64,000 nucleotides of DNA from Lunularia cruciata. Lineage: Eukaryota > Streptophyta > Marchantiopsida > Lunulariales > Lunulariaceae. Positions 11,521 to 23,178 of the stretch are shown piece by piece; position 1 is the stretch's first letter, and every line of letters begins with the position of its first letter. The DNA is taken from the NCBI GenBank assembly GCA_948567375.1, contig OX419758.1, positions 68,887,001 to 68,951,000 on the forward strand, in the 5' to 3' direction. The translations under genes were made by a program, and so were the position numbers. The notes beneath the pieces are model-generated. The model was not told the DNA's origin. It worked only from the letters and a program-made list of their open reading frames with translations, and did no database searches.

Positions 11521-12860
11521 TCCAATTGAGGTATCCCTTCAAGATCGAGTTATTAACAAGGACTACTCCAATAGACCGATCTATCAGCTCTCACAAAAGG
11601 AGTTGGAGGAGTTGTGAAAAACACTTACAGAGTTGTTGGAGAAGGATTTCATATGACATAGTGCCTCTCCTTGCGGAGCACCGGTATTATTTGTTCCAAG
11701 AAGGATGGAGGACTTTGTTTCTATATTGATTACCCTGGGTTCAATAAGCAAACTGTGAAGAATGCATATCCCTTGCCTTGGATTGATGACTTGCTTGATC
11801 AACTAAGTGGAGCACACTACTTTTCCAAGCTAGATCTTTGTAGCGGCTATTGGCAAATTCCTATTCAAAGAGAGGATGTGCAAAAGACTACCTTTTGCAC
11901 AAGGTATGGGCATTTTGAGTGGAGAGTTGTACCTTTTGGACTCACTAATGCTCTAGCAGTTTTCATGGATCAGATGCATTGGATGTTGGAGGGACTATTG
12001 GATTGTTCCGTGATGGTGTTCTTGGATGATATCTTAATCTATACCAAGATAGAGGCAAAACATGTGAATCATGTGCAAGAAGTCCTAAGACAACTACGAC
12101 AATGGAAATTTTACTGCAAGAAGTCAAAGTGTGCCTTTTGGTAGAAGGAGGTTACCTCTTGGGTCATAAGATCTCATTAGAGAAGATCAAGATGGAAGAA
12201 GAGAAGATCAAGGCCATTACTGATTGGCCTACCCTGAAGGATGCTACATAAGTACAAGAATTCAATGGATTGGCCAATTTTTACCAATGATTCATCCACT
12301 ATTTTGCTCATGTGGCTGCACCATTGACTGACCTCTTGGGAAAGAACTTCACTTTCCCATGGACCACCAAGCATGAAGAAGCACTCTAGAAGTTAGAGCA
12401 TATGGTGTCTTCAAGACCCATTCTTCAACCATAGGATCCTCAACTACCTTGTGTGGTTGATTTTGATGCTTCTAACTTTGCAATTGGAGCTGTGTTGCAA
12501 TGGGATTTCCCAGATGGACTACATCCCATTGCCTTTGTGTATCGTTGACTAAATACAGCTGAAAGAAATTACTCTGCTCAAGATCAAGAACAACTTGCAA
12601 TGGTATATGCCACCAAGGTATGGAGGTATTATCTCTTGGGGAAACAAGTGGTCATGCAAACTGATCACAATCCATTATTGTAGACCTTACACTTGTAATA
12701 CATGAAGAGTCAACATCATCAATGGGAAGAGCAACTCCAATTGTTTGACATTAAACTTGTGTACAAACCAGGTTGGTTTCATGTCATCCTTGATGCTCTA
12801 TCACGATGATCTAATTTGAACTCTCTTCCTCTCATCACAGCGGCAATTATGACGATGTCA
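11521..12860 (+). pseudogene. Element C reverse transcriptase and RNase H
   Basis: RT core in 11671-12144 with FSKLDLCSGYWQI near 11821, VPFGLTNA near 11931 and the catalytic box VFLDDILIYT near 12018. It continues in other frames through the thumb (12150-12420), RNase H with VDFDASNFAIGAVL near 12455, and TDHNPL near 12660. Stops and frameshifts occur about every 100-300 bases. The FLDD form of the YxDD box and its neighbours fit chromoviruses. Confidence 0.9.
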
Positions 12861-12929
12861 ATTGACCCCAAGGTCCATAATAAGTTTAGGTTAGCTCTAC
12901 AACAAGATCCCTTCTTCCAAAATGGTACA

Positions 12930-14110
12930 TGGTTTCCTGACAACAGGTGACAAGGAGTACAACACCTTCTCCTTCAAGGAAGGCCTTCTATTCCATGCAG
13001 ACCGGATCTATGTTCTAGCCAAAGGTGATCTCTGACTCGTGCGCCTTTAGGAAGCCCATGATTTACCAATTGTTGGTCATATGGGGGTGGACAAGACCTT
13101 GGGTACCCTCCAACACCAATGTTGGTGGCCCAACATGACACAAGATGTTTGGGAGTTTGTTTGATCGTGTGAGAGTTGTCAACGCAACAAGGCCAATAAC
13201 CAGAAGCAGAGTGGACTCCTTCAACCACCTCCTACTCCAACTACTCATTGGGAACATGTGAGCTAGGATCTCATCGCCTCCTTGCCCAAGACACAACAAG
13301 GTCACACAACAATTGTGGTGTTTGTGGATTAGCTTAGTAAGCAAATCCATTTGGCACCAATGGTTGATATTGTGGATGCTCCAACCTTGGCACAACTCTA
13401 CTTCAATAATATATTCAAACAAAATGGGATGCCACATGTACCCATCTTTGACCGTGATCCTCGCTTCACCAGAAAGTTTTGGCAAGCCCTCTTCTAGATA
13501 CTTGGCACCAAGCTTGCTTTGTCCATAGCCTATCATCCTCAAACTAATGGACAAACTGAACATGCAAATTGCACCTTGGAAGATATGCTTTGTGCCTTTA
13601 TCAACATTCACCATACCAATTGAGATGAATGTCTTGCAGCTATGGAGTTTGCGTACAACAATTCTAAACAGGCAAGCACCGGATTTTCTCCTTTTTCTTT
13701 CTCAATTTTGGCCAAGATCTGCTTATCCTAGATTCTCTTCTTGCTCTTCCTCCATCTCAGGTCCCTCACACTTCAACCTTCTTGACCACCATATCCAAAT
13801 CTCTCCAACAAGCCAAATCTCACCTCCTTGTTGCTCAAAATTGTCAAAAACAATATGCGGACCACTGTCATCATGATCTCACCTTTGAAGTCAGTGATAA
13901 AGTTATGCTATCCTCTAGTAATCTACCCCTCCCACTTGATACCCAAGTTTGTAAACTTGCCCCTAATTGGATAGGACCTTTTGATGTCACCCAAATTGTC
14001 TCTCTTGTTGCTTATCGACTTGCTTTGCCTTGTCATATGCGCATCCATCTTGTCTTTTATGTTTCCAAGTTGAAACTTTTTGTTCCTAATACCTCTTCTT
14101 TTTCCTCTTG
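12930..14110 (+). pseudogene. Element C integrase
   Basis: The HHCC zinc region reads VGHMGVDKT...CESCQRNK at 13072-13190. Core D,D-35-E residues: LIASLP segment near 13270 with the first Asp, FDRDPRFT near 13448, and YHPQTNGQTEH near 13530 with the Glu. Frame breaks at 13228, 13330 and 13497. The C-terminal GPF/Y-like segment, NWIGPFDV, is at 13958-13990 within the open stretch 13782-14111. Integrase would insert the cDNA; this copy is inactive. Confidence 0.88.
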
Positions 14111-14117
14111 AGTCCAA

Positions 14118-14331
14118 CCTCCTCCTCTCCCTATCCGTATCAATGATCATGAGGAGTACAAATTTTATCGTATCCTTGCACATCGCCACATCCAACAAGG
14201 ATGCCGACAACATATGGAGTATAAGGTTCTTTGGAAAGAGTATCCCCTTCATGATGTCACATGGGAACCTCTTTCTCACCTCTAGAATGCACAGATGGCC
14301 ATCCAGGAGTTTGAAGCTTCAATGGCAATGA
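14118..14331 (+). pseudogene. Element C chromodomain at the integrase C-terminus
   Basis: Reading from about 14118 gives EEYKFYRILAHR, then YKVLWKEYP, VTWEPLSHL, a TAG, and AMIQEFEA-like helix: the beta strands, the aromatic W/Y positions and the C-terminal helix of a chromodomain. In chromoviruses this module binds methylated histone H3 and steers integration into heterochromatin. One nonsense codon falls at 14284-14286. It ends shortly before the polypurine tract. Confidence 0.85.
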
Positions 14332-14346
14332 AGACATCACCAACTA

Positions 14347-14360
14347 GTGGTGGGAGAATA
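14347..14360 (+). other. Element C polypurine tract
   Basis: Purine-rich AGTGGTGGGAGAATA-like tract abutting the 3' LTR start at 14361; expected second-strand primer site. Confidence 0.75.
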
Positions 14361-14784
14361 TGTAACAATATGGAGTTTAGCAACATATTAGTAAGGCTAA
14401 TGAAGTAGAGAATAAGCCAAATCAGCCTAGAATATACTAGAAGCATCTAAGAAGCTTCTTGGGAAGCTTCCCAACTAGTTAACTTGTGCTCCAAGCAAGT
14501 AGCTTCTAGAAGGAAGCTTCTAGAAGCTTCTAACTAGCTTAGCTTGCACGCCAAGTGGGCAGCTTCTAGAAGGAAACTTCTTGAGAAGCTTCCTGGTTAA
14601 CTTGGCTTGCACTCTAAGAAAGCGGATCAAGGAAGCTTCTTGAGAAGCTTCTCAAGGGCCTTGTATGCTACCTATAAATACCAAAGCCAAAGCTCATGCT
14701 AGGCATTCTGAGTTTTCCCTCATTCAAGTGTCCCAATGTGAGTTTCCATTCTCCTATTTCTCTCCTCGGTCTTGGTCTTTTACA
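14361..14784 (+). repeat. Element C 3' LTR
   Basis: Begins TGTAACAATATGG and ends TCTTTTACA, followed by the duplication ATAGC (14785-14789). Keeps a TATA box TATAAATA at 14673-14680, just after the perfect palindrome at 14639-14656. U3 repeats the AAGCTT-centred palindromes seen in the 5' LTR. Confidence 0.93.
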
Positions 14785-15434
14785 ATAGCCATGCTACCAC
14801 ATTTCTCTATCACACATAGAGTAACTACATCTTATAAGCCAAATTCCAATGGCTTGGTAGAGAGAACCAATCAGACCTTGTGCATGATGTTGGCCAAAGA
14901 TGTAGAAATAGAAGGGGCTAAACATCATTGGGACAAGAGGATTTATGCAATTTTGTGGGAGTATAGGACAACCATGAAGACTCCACCAAATATTCTCCAT
15001 TTCAATTGGTCTATGGTATTGAGTCTACCTTACCTATTCACTTTGATCTTCCTACCTTCCAAAACATTCATAAGAGATTGAAGAAAGCACAAGGAGGTGA
15101 TGCAGAGAAGTCAAAGAAGGATCAACTCATGGAATTGGAAGAGGCAACAGCAATTGTTATGGTTTGAGTAGAGCAAGCCCAAAGGAAAAAAAAGGAGAGC
15201 TATGACAAGAGGCAAGGCAAGAAGAAGGTAGAGCCTTTCAAAGAAGGTGATTGGGTAATGTTGTTTGATTCCATTCAATTCAAGAGAGTGCAAAAGAAGT
15301 TTTTGCCTAAGTACTTTGGACCTTTCATAGTGGAGAAGGTGTGGGCCAATTACACCTACAATCTCAAGGAGTTGGGAAGAATACACTTTGATAGGATTAA
15401 CCATGATAAGTTGAAGATGTATCATAGAAGGTAG
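14785..15434 (+). pseudogene. Element A copy 1 integrase C-terminal half
   Basis: Resumes the integrase cut at 9187. The catalytic Glu segment KPNSNGLVERTNQT is near 14838-14880, followed by the domain end and the C-terminal GPF/Y module KYFGPFIVEKVW near 15310-15345, ending at the TAG near 15432. Broken between 14995 and 15130. No chromodomain follows, unlike element C. Equivalent to 52810-53461 of A copy 2. Confidence 0.88.
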
Positions 15435-15483
15435 AGAGAACTTCACTTTGAGGACAAAGTGAAAACTTAGTCCAAAGGGTAAA

Positions 15484-16154
15484 TGTAACACCCATTTGTG
15501 CATTTATGTGGTATTGTAATATTTAGTTTGGTATTACTAGTACTTGAGAGATATTATTTATATAGAGATAAAGGATAGTTCTACATTAGTCATATTGAGA
15601 TAGAGTGGACCTTACTTTAGAGGAAATGGAAAAGATGAGCACCACTATTTTGGATTCTAGTGTGTTGACTTGGTATTATTCAGAGGTGTTTGGCTTTGAG
15701 GAAAGAGTTGAGAACTCTTGGGCCTGCAAGCTTTTTTGTTTAAGATTCTTCTATAGTCCAAGGATAGCACATGTGAAAGAATCCTTGCCTTAGTGGTTGG
15801 TTCAAGATAAAATCACATGCTTAGTGGAATATGCCCATGTGGATGGATATTCCTTTATACTTTTTGACTTTACTTGACTTTTAACCTAGTAACTGGACTT
15901 ACTCTAGTAATTAGTAACTTTGGTGCATAAGTATTTCACAAGTATATAAACTAGGGGTGCAGAGGTACTCACCATCCTTTCATTTGCAACTATCCCTCTC
16001 TCATTGAGTTCTCTAGTGAGCAATGTCTTGAGTCTTGGAGTGTTAGCCTTGGAAGAGTATGATGGAGTTGGGGTTCCTTGCCTTCTAAGTCCATGGTGCG
16101 CTACCATAATAGCCATCAAAGGTTCATTTTGAGTGAGAGATAAGCCGGCTCACA
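15484..16154 (+). repeat. Element A copy 1 3' LTR
   Basis: TGTAACACCC to GCTCACA, 671 bp, matching the A copy 2 LTRs with scattered differences. Preceded by a purine-rich CCAAAGGGTAAA. The TATA-like TATATAAAC is near 15942. Right neighbour is gLTR sequence of element D. Confidence 0.92.
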
Positions 16155-17601
16155 ATACTCGGCTTCTTGTTTTGACTCCTCTCCAACAACGCAATCACCA
16201 CAATGTCTTTCTTTGGATTTACCTTTCTTGCTTTCTAAGTTCTCCCCAATGCCAACTCCTCTTCCTTGTATTTGGAATGGTTATTGCCACCTTCACATTC
16301 TGCCCCGTTTTGACAAAGTGCTTGTCGCTACTCCGGATTTGCCAAATTTATTGCTGTTCATCCATATTGGCTTCTCTTCTTAAATCCAAGTGGAAATGCA
16401 ACACCATCTTTTATCTCTCCGCCACATTCAGTAAATTTGATCCCAAGAAGAAATGGGTTGCAAATGGGATAATGTAGTGTGGCAGTGTCTTGTCTTACAA
16501 ATTTCACACCATGTGCCTTGTGCGTTGGTAAAAGCACTTTACCCAATTGATGAGTTCACATGCAAATAGTTTGTGAAAGAACACCGCTTGGTGTTTTATC
16601 ACATAAGTCATTCTCTCCAGTTTAAATATTGCCATCACTGCTCCTACAATACCTTGCTTCACAAGATCCTGATAGCTTTCTACCTTATATCCATTCTTTG
16701 TACATGGGCTAGTAAATGATGCTCTCACTTTTGCGGTTTCCTCCGCAACTTTTGCTTTCCCAAGGAAAGTGGCTATAATCTCTTCTCTAACCTCTCTTCC
16801 TAGAACTAATCTTCAATCTGACTGTGTCTATTGAGCCAGATTTCCTTTCTTCCCTTCTTCTTTGGGACCCTCTAGAAATTTACTCTCCACTATTTCAAAC
16901 ATGAAACCTAGAACTATGTTCCAAATTGGGACCTAAGGTTCCAGTTCCATGCAAGAAATGTGATCCAAAGTCAACTCAAGACTTTGATCTTGGCTATCAC
17001 ATCTAATCAACAAATTGCATGATTCCTCTCTACAAATTTAGCATTCTTCTTTCCACTTTCCATTGCACTTCTAATTCCCACTGGATTCACAAAAAATTCA
17101 CTCACTACCACTCCTCTTCCCTAATCTCCCTCAGGATGACTTTGCAATGGCACCAAAAATTCACTTTTCATTCCTCTCCTTCTTGATTCCAATCCTGAAT
17201 TTGTAGTTCAATGTTTCTGAGTCCTTCTTCACATGCTTGTCTATTGAGAAATCACACCTTTTGCATGCACCTTTCTTATCATTGTCAATTTCTCCCGCTT
17301 GTGCCTTTGCCATTTTATGTGCGGTACAATCTTGAATGTCCAATCTCAAAGGAAATTTGTTACATTGTCTTTGCATCGGGTTGATCACCTTGAGGTGAAA
17401 TATCCTTACTTTGGGTTGAAACCTAATAGATCCGATTTGAGTCCTGACAATTATTGACCCGAGGTAACTTTCTTTGGGTTGATACAAAAATGTGAATCTT
17501 CTTCTTTCTTCCATCCTTTGCGCTTAGTTCCCCTTCAATTGTACACTTCTTCTTTCAAAAACCCCTTAAACCAACTCAAAACAAAAAATGTGGGTATGAC
17601 A
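16155..17601 (-). repeat. Element D 3' gLTR, 5' portion
   Basis: On the minus strand it starts at 17601 with TGTCATACCCACA immediately after the polypurine tract. It aligns with 54560-55742 of the 5' gLTR. It contains the N-terminal half of the gLTR protein in reverse, for example NGYKVESYQDLVKQGIVGAV and HQAVFFHKLF at 16700-16560, with stops. Cut at 16155 by element A copy 1, the remainder being left of the window. Confidence 0.85.
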
Positions 17602-17617
17602 TACCCCCTCCCTCAAA
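17602..17617 (-). other. Element D polypurine tract
   Basis: On the minus strand ATTTGAGGGAGGGGGTA directly precedes the gLTR start at 17601. This is a classical PPT and the main evidence that the gLTR really is an LTR. Confidence 0.8.
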
Positions 17618-17978
17618 TGTGACCATCCTTGCAAACATAGACCTTGGGTGCTTTATACAAATTTGTGTCCATGGTCCAATATTTTTAAACTCTCCACCCG
17701 TTCACTCAAGTGGCAAATGGTTGCCCTCCCAAATCAGCAAGTTGAATAGAGCCATTAAACATAGATGTGGGTCACATAATATGGTCCCATCCATCGTAGG
17801 TGCAACTTGCCTGGAAATGTTTTTGACAATTGTTGTACAACAATAGCAAATCTCCCCCCCCCCAAACAACCACAAGCTTAATGCATTTATCATGCTTGAC
17901 TTTCTGCTACTCTTGTACTTGCTTTGTAGTTTCCATTACATCATCTCATTTCTCTTCCAACCCCATAAGTTGGTGAAT

Positions 17979-18840
17979 TCAAAGTACTTGACTTTCTTCC
18001 TCCGTCAAACGTTCTTCACACAAAATCCAATAAGTTGGTACTTCAAATTCATCTAGCAATATAGGATGCAATCCATATGTTAAAAAGTATGGATTTTTCT
18101 TGGTTGTAATCTCTTCTGTTTTGCAGTATGCCCATAACATGGCAGGTAACTTTGTATCCCAATCATAGGCATATTTAACAACCATCTTATTAATAATTTT
18201 ACAAAGCAGCATGTTTGGCTTCTTTGTTAGTCCATTGGCTTTTGGCTTATACAAAGTTGTCTTCCAATGTTTAATCTGGAAGTACTTGGTTAATGCCTCT
18301 ATCAAAAAGTTGAAAAAGTGAGTTCCTCAAGCACTAACCAACTCCAAAGGACATCTATATTGGGAGATGATATTCCAAAAGGAAAATTTTGCAACTATTG
18401 CCGCATCATCTTTCCAAGTAGCTTTGACTTTGACCATTTTGGTGGCATAGTCGGTGCAAACCAAAATGTACCTTTTCCTTGTGACTTGGGTTACCGGTTG
18501 TATTGGTCCCACAAAATCAATTCCCCATTTCTCAAATGGGGCCAAAATTGGTCTCAAAGGCCACATGGAAGTAGCCATTGGTTTCTTTTCTTTGATAGGC
18601 ATCACAACTTTGAATGTAAACATGGGTATCTTTATACATCAAAGGCCACCAATACCCTCCTGAGAATTTCTTAACTGTATTCTTTAGGGCATAGTGTCCT
18701 CCCAATGCCTTGGAGTGGAAGGATTCGATTACTCTCCCAACTTTGTATGCCTCCAAGCATCTCCAAAGTTCTTCATCTTCATCTATTTTAAACAATATGT
18801 TGTGTTTCAATTGGTACGGTCCTATCCTCCTAAGAAAAAC
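17979..18840 (-). pseudogene. Element D integrase
   Basis: Reverse pieces 18810-18532, 18623-18327 and 18305-17979. The zinc region has FHSKALGGHYALKNT and SCDAYQ, where the last Cys of CxxC is changed to Tyr. The core begins FEKWGIDFVGPI near 18540 and the Glu segment reads YKPKANGLTKKPN near 18240, with the catalytic Glu apparently replaced by Lys. 18623-18327 is the longest clean stretch. An integrase of the same broad group as element A, but clearly a different family. Inactive. Confidence 0.87.
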
Positions 18841-18889
18841 TGCCCTCTACTCCGGGTCCAGTCCCTCAGGACACTGAAGAGTATGCAGA

Positions 18890-20330
18890 TAATGATATTA
18901 TGCTACATACCTCATACTTTGCATTGCTGTCAAATGATACAATTCCCCGTCAAGGAATTGGTCATCGACCTTCCATTCTTGGTGTTGAGTTTCTAAGCTG
19001 GATAAGAAGTCTGCATTTGAAAACAAAGCTTCCTTCCTTACTTGTACAGTGTATGTGAATTCTTGTAGCAACAAGATCTATCTTGCAATTTGCCCTAAAA
19101 AATCCACCTTTTTGACCAGATTTTGTAAAGCATAATGGTCCACATAGAAAATAAATTTGTAGCCCAACAAATAGTGGTGAAATTTCTTGCAGGCATACAC
19201 CATTCCAAGGGCTTCTCTTTTAGTCATAGAGTAATTTCTTTCTAAAACTGAAAGTTGTTGGTTGGCATAGTAGATTGGGTAATCTTTCTTCTTCTTGTCC
19301 TTCTAACTTAACACCACTCCAATGTCCATGGATGAAGTATCCACATATGCATGATAAGGGATTTCCCTCCATAATTGGTGCTTCTACCAATTTCTTCTTC
19401 AATTCTTGGAAAGCTTTTTCTTGCTTTGCTTCCCACAAGTAGTCTTTAGACTTCTTCACAAGCTTTGTTAAGGGTGCAGCAAGCATCATGGAGTTTGATA
19501 CAAAGCATTTGTAGTATTTGACATGTTCCAAGAAGGCTCTTAGCTCTTGAATGTTTTTAGGGGATTCCAAAGTTGAGATGACTTCCCCTCCTTGACATCC
19601 ACTTCAGTACTTCAGCTTGAAACCTTATACCCTTGAAGAATTCCTTTTATCATTGCAAACAATTCTTTGTGTGTAATGACAAGCCGGCAAAATGATACCT
19701 TTTAAAATTTTGGCATGGATAATCCAAATGTACTTCTCTTTGGCCAAACTTGCAAAAATCATCAATGAAGACCTCCACAAATTTCCACAAAAAATCTTTG
19801 AATATTGCATCCATCATCTGCTCAAAAGTAGTGGGAGCATTACACAATCCAAAGGGCATTTGATTGTAAGCATAAGTACTCCAATTGTTGGTGAATGTGG
19901 TCTTCTCTCTAATGGATACTTGATTGTCACATGAAAGTCCATCAAGAAAACTATAGCATGGGTGACCAGCTACTTGGTCCAAAATGATATCAATAAAAAG
20001 CAAGGGATGATAATTCTTCCTTGTGACAGCGTTCAATTTGCAAAAATCTTGGTACACATGAATTTTCTTGGTCTTCTTCTTTTGGAGCAATGATAATGGG
20101 AGAAACCCACTCATTGCTCAAGGTGGGAAGATTATTCCGGCCCCTAAGTACTTGTCAATTTCATCTTTCACTAAAAGTGAGTACTTTGGGTTCAAGTGGT
20201 ATTGTCTTTGCCAAACCAAAACTGAACCTTCAACAAGATCAATCCGGTGTTCTCTAAATTGTCGTGGAATACCCGACATTTGATCAATAGATCAGGTGAA
20301 TACATCCTAGTACTCTATGAATAGGGGCAA
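18890..20330 (-). pseudogene. Element D reverse transcriptase and RNase H
   Basis: RT in reverse 20114-19650: INEVKLNAVT-type start as VYQDFCKLNAVTRKNYHPLLFIDIILDQVAGH, then MPFGLCNAPTTFEQMMDAIF and the catalytic box VFIDDFCKFG near 19760. Thumb and connection follow in 19570-19220 with ELRAFLEHVKYYKCFV. RNase H is read in broken frames to about 18890, with ANQQLSVLERNYSMTKREAL near 19260-19200. Like element A the box is FIDD. Several frameshifts, no intact frame. Confidence 0.88.
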
Positions 20331-21136
20331 TGTATCCTACCAACTCCTCCAAAGTGATTGTCTTTGAAATCTTCAAAAGTTTTCCTTCGAACAAGATGAC
20401 GTCTTGATAGTCATTGGGGTTAATGACTTCTTCAACATGACTTACTCAGCTAAACCCAAGTTGTACTACAATCAAACCCCTTCCTCCAAACCATTTTCAC
20501 CTGAGGTGATGTTGTATGGGTCTTCTTTGTCTTCTACATCCACCTCATAGCACTCCAAGTAATTGACTTGGACTTTGTCTTTGGAGTTGCCTATAGACAG
20601 AGACAAAGAATCTTTGGATTCATCTTTGTCTTTTGACAAAGTTATCTCCCCAAGGTGGGGAACCTTTTTCCAACTCATTGTCACCAATTTCTGGTCATCA
20701 AACGAAATGTCCTTGAACCGCAACTTTTGCTGGTGCTAATCCACCACAACTTGGGCATTGTATAGGGTCTTTTGATCAATAATGGGTAGCCAATTTTGGT
20801 CATTGGCTTTAACTCAATGTAATTCAATTTGAAGTGCACTCCTCTAATGATTGTAGTTATATTTGATAGCATGTCCAAGGACTGTATCCTGGTTTGATCT
20901 ACAAACTTCAAATTTTGGGGTGTTAGCTCAAATGTATGGTACTACAATCAATTTGTAGTATCTTTAGTCATGATATTAGCACCAAAACCCAAATCAATGG
21001 GTATTGATGTTATCATGCATCTTGCAATCTTTGCATCAACATCAGGAGATCCCAAATCCTCTTGCTCAATATGATAAATGGATGGTAGGTCCATTTTGGA
21101 CATCACCCTTTTTGAACTTAATTGTTTCTTGTTAAG
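20331..21136 (-). pseudogene. Element D protease and protease-RT spacer
   Basis: The protease signature IPIDLGFGANIMTKDT is in the reverse piece 21166-20948, with Asp kept and the D-S/T-G triad altered to DLG. It is preceded by sequence now separated by a gLTR remnant. After it come unrecognised spacer pieces, including an acidic stretch in 20723-20472. Stops are frequent. Confidence 0.6.
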
Positions 21137-23020
21137 TGTGGTACCCACATTTTTCATTTTGGACAAGTTTTGAAGAAGAAGTGCCTTGCTGAAGCCAAAT
21201 GGAGAAGAAATGAGGAGAAACTTGTATTTTGATCAGGCCCAAGAAAGTAAACTTTGTATTGGAGGAAGAAGGACTCAAATTGGAGTAGACCTGAATAAGC
21301 TTACTTTGTGTCAAAGGAAGAAAAACTTGGCTCAGACACTGAAACAGTGTAGACCCAAAGGACGAACAGAAGTTGCAGGTTAGGATTCTTGCGGGGGCTG
21401 TATATCAATGACAAAAAGTTCAAATCATATGTGCTATATTTTGTTGGAAGCGTCTTGTTTAGGGCTTTCCGCTGCCACCAAAATCATAGAGTTTGAAGGC
21501 ATGTAGCAGAAGTTACAAGCATTTGAAATTTTGGAAGTAGATGTATAGAGTAGTTGAGTGTTTTTGGGTGAGTGTCTTTGGGTTCACAGTACTTCGGGTC
21601 AATATGACTTCAGACATATATGGCTTTGGGCTAGAAGCTTCTTTGCCTCAGGACAAAGATAACCAGATTTCAGGTAGTCAGACCTTGGAATGCAATGAAG
21701 GTGACTTTGGGAGTCTTGCCAGAGGCATCAAAGGAAGTAAGAGTTGGGAAAAAAGATATTTAAGATACCCATGACTTTATTTTCACTCCTAAATGAAGAT
21801 TTGATAGAACTAGAAGAGAACTAGTAGTACTAAATGAACCCAAACTGCAAGACCAGATAGTAAGTGTCTTTGGGTTAGTTACATGAGTGATTAGGAGAAA
21901 GTGTGTTACAAATTGAAGGCATAGATAGTGCACTCATGCTTTCAATTAAATTCTTGATGAGGATATAGTAGAATTAGCAAATTAATTGATAGTGGTTAGA
22001 CCCAAAGTTGCATAAGTAGGAGTGCAAGTGTCTTTGGAGTTGTCATTAGAGAAGAATGGGTCAAAAGATAAAGAGTTAGATAGATTACCCATGAGTGCAA
22101 TTATAGTTTAGAGTGAACAAGTGGTAGAGATAACAAAGGAATTAGTAGAATTAGATAAACCCAAAGAAGGAGAAGTGATAGGAAGCTCATCGGGTTTGGA
22201 AGCCAAAGTTGAAGTTGACATCAAATTGGAGTACAAACAGATTGAGATTTGAAGAGGCAGATATGAAGAGGTGCATTGTCATTTTGGATTTGTAGGTTTA
22301 TAAAGTTGTTGTAGATCGGTATAGTTGTTAGGAACTATCAATTGCTCTACTTTTTAAAGGTGGCATTTGTAGTGTGATGTTGTTCAATATTCATAATTTC
22401 TGAAGATAGATAAAGCAAAGTGCTGATTTTAGTGCTTGTTGCTTGAGCTTAATTTTGAGTATCAACTTTGTGTTTGTATTTGTGAGTGTTGAGAGAATTC
22501 TAAAGTGAAAGTCAATGTGTTTGTTGGATGTTGGATTCCATAGCTTTGATATTCATTTTGTGTGTTTGATCTTGAGTGAAGTGCAATCAGAGCAATGCCT
22601 CGATAGATCTGAGAGGAATTGTAGTGTTGGTAGTATTTTGCATTTGTGAGTGCAGTGTAGTGTTGATGTGAAGCAATTTTGATCGAGGAAGTTATGCCTT
22701 TAGTGGAGGGATGGAATGCTTTTCTGAGGCAAAGTCATTTTGCAATGAAGTGCCATTTTTGGGAGAGACTGAATCATCACAATCAAGATTGTTTGGAAAG
22801 ATTTGATGGAGTTGTGATTAAGTGTGACATTTATGTGTGACAAGACTATGAATCAGTGCTTATTACTCTCTTCCGGGTGTGGTATTTACCTGAGAGATTA
22901 AAGACGCAACCCAAAAGAACTAATTTTTCTTTGTATTTGACCAATTTTGAATTATATCTCTATGGGAACAAACTTTACTTACCTGATTACCACAAAAGTG
23001 ATATTTATCGGGTTGTCACA
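21137..23020 (+). mobile_element. Internally deleted solo gLTR inside element D
   Basis: Starts TGTGGTACCCACA and ends GGGTTGTCACA, 1,884 bp, half of a full gLTR. Its first ~200 bases match 4398-4590 and its last ~1,000 match 6780-7568 and 32998-33792. Most of the coiled-coil frame is missing; a short remnant lies near 22030-22250. Flanks TTAAG (21132-21136) and TATAG (23021-23025) are at best a decayed 5 bp duplication. It separates D's gag from its protease. Confidence 0.8.
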
Positions 23021-23178
23021 TATAGCTTATTATGTTCCTATAGTTGCTTGAATGTGATGGTTGCACTCGTGGATGCAAAATCCACCACAATGTCATATTG
23101 CGGTACTCCACCCAACTTTACTTTCTTTGCCTTTGTCTTTGTATTTGAAGACTCACCTGGTTTGAGTTGGACTTTGGG

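Larger units (their letters stand above)
9188..14784 (+). mobile_element. Element C, Ty3/gypsy chromovirus, full length but decayed
   Basis: A 5,597 bp element with direct LTRs (9188-9598 and 14361-14784), 5 bp duplication ATAGC on both sides, an initiator-tRNA-Met-like primer site, a polypurine tract and the domain order gag, protease, RT, RNase H, integrase, chromodomain. Removing it restores the integrase reading of A copy 1. The coding region has many stops and frameshifts and the LTRs differ visibly, so the insertion is old. The C-terminal chromodomain places it in the chromovirus clade. Confidence 0.95.
1..16154 (+). mobile_element. Element A copy 1, Ty3/gypsy, 3' two-thirds, interrupted three times
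   Basis: Reading 1-688, 7645-9187 and 14785-16154 in series reproduces, with point changes and small indels, the pol region and 3' LTR of A copy 2 (about 50600-54201). The 5' part lies before the window. The gaps are a gLTR solo element (689-7639) and chromovirus C (9188-14784). The duplicated target ACAAG flanks the first insert (684-688 and 7640-7644) and ATAGC flanks the second (9183-9187 and 14785-14789), which fixes the nesting order. Many in-frame stops make this copy dead. The host sequence at 16155 is the 3' gLTR of element D. Confidence 0.93.
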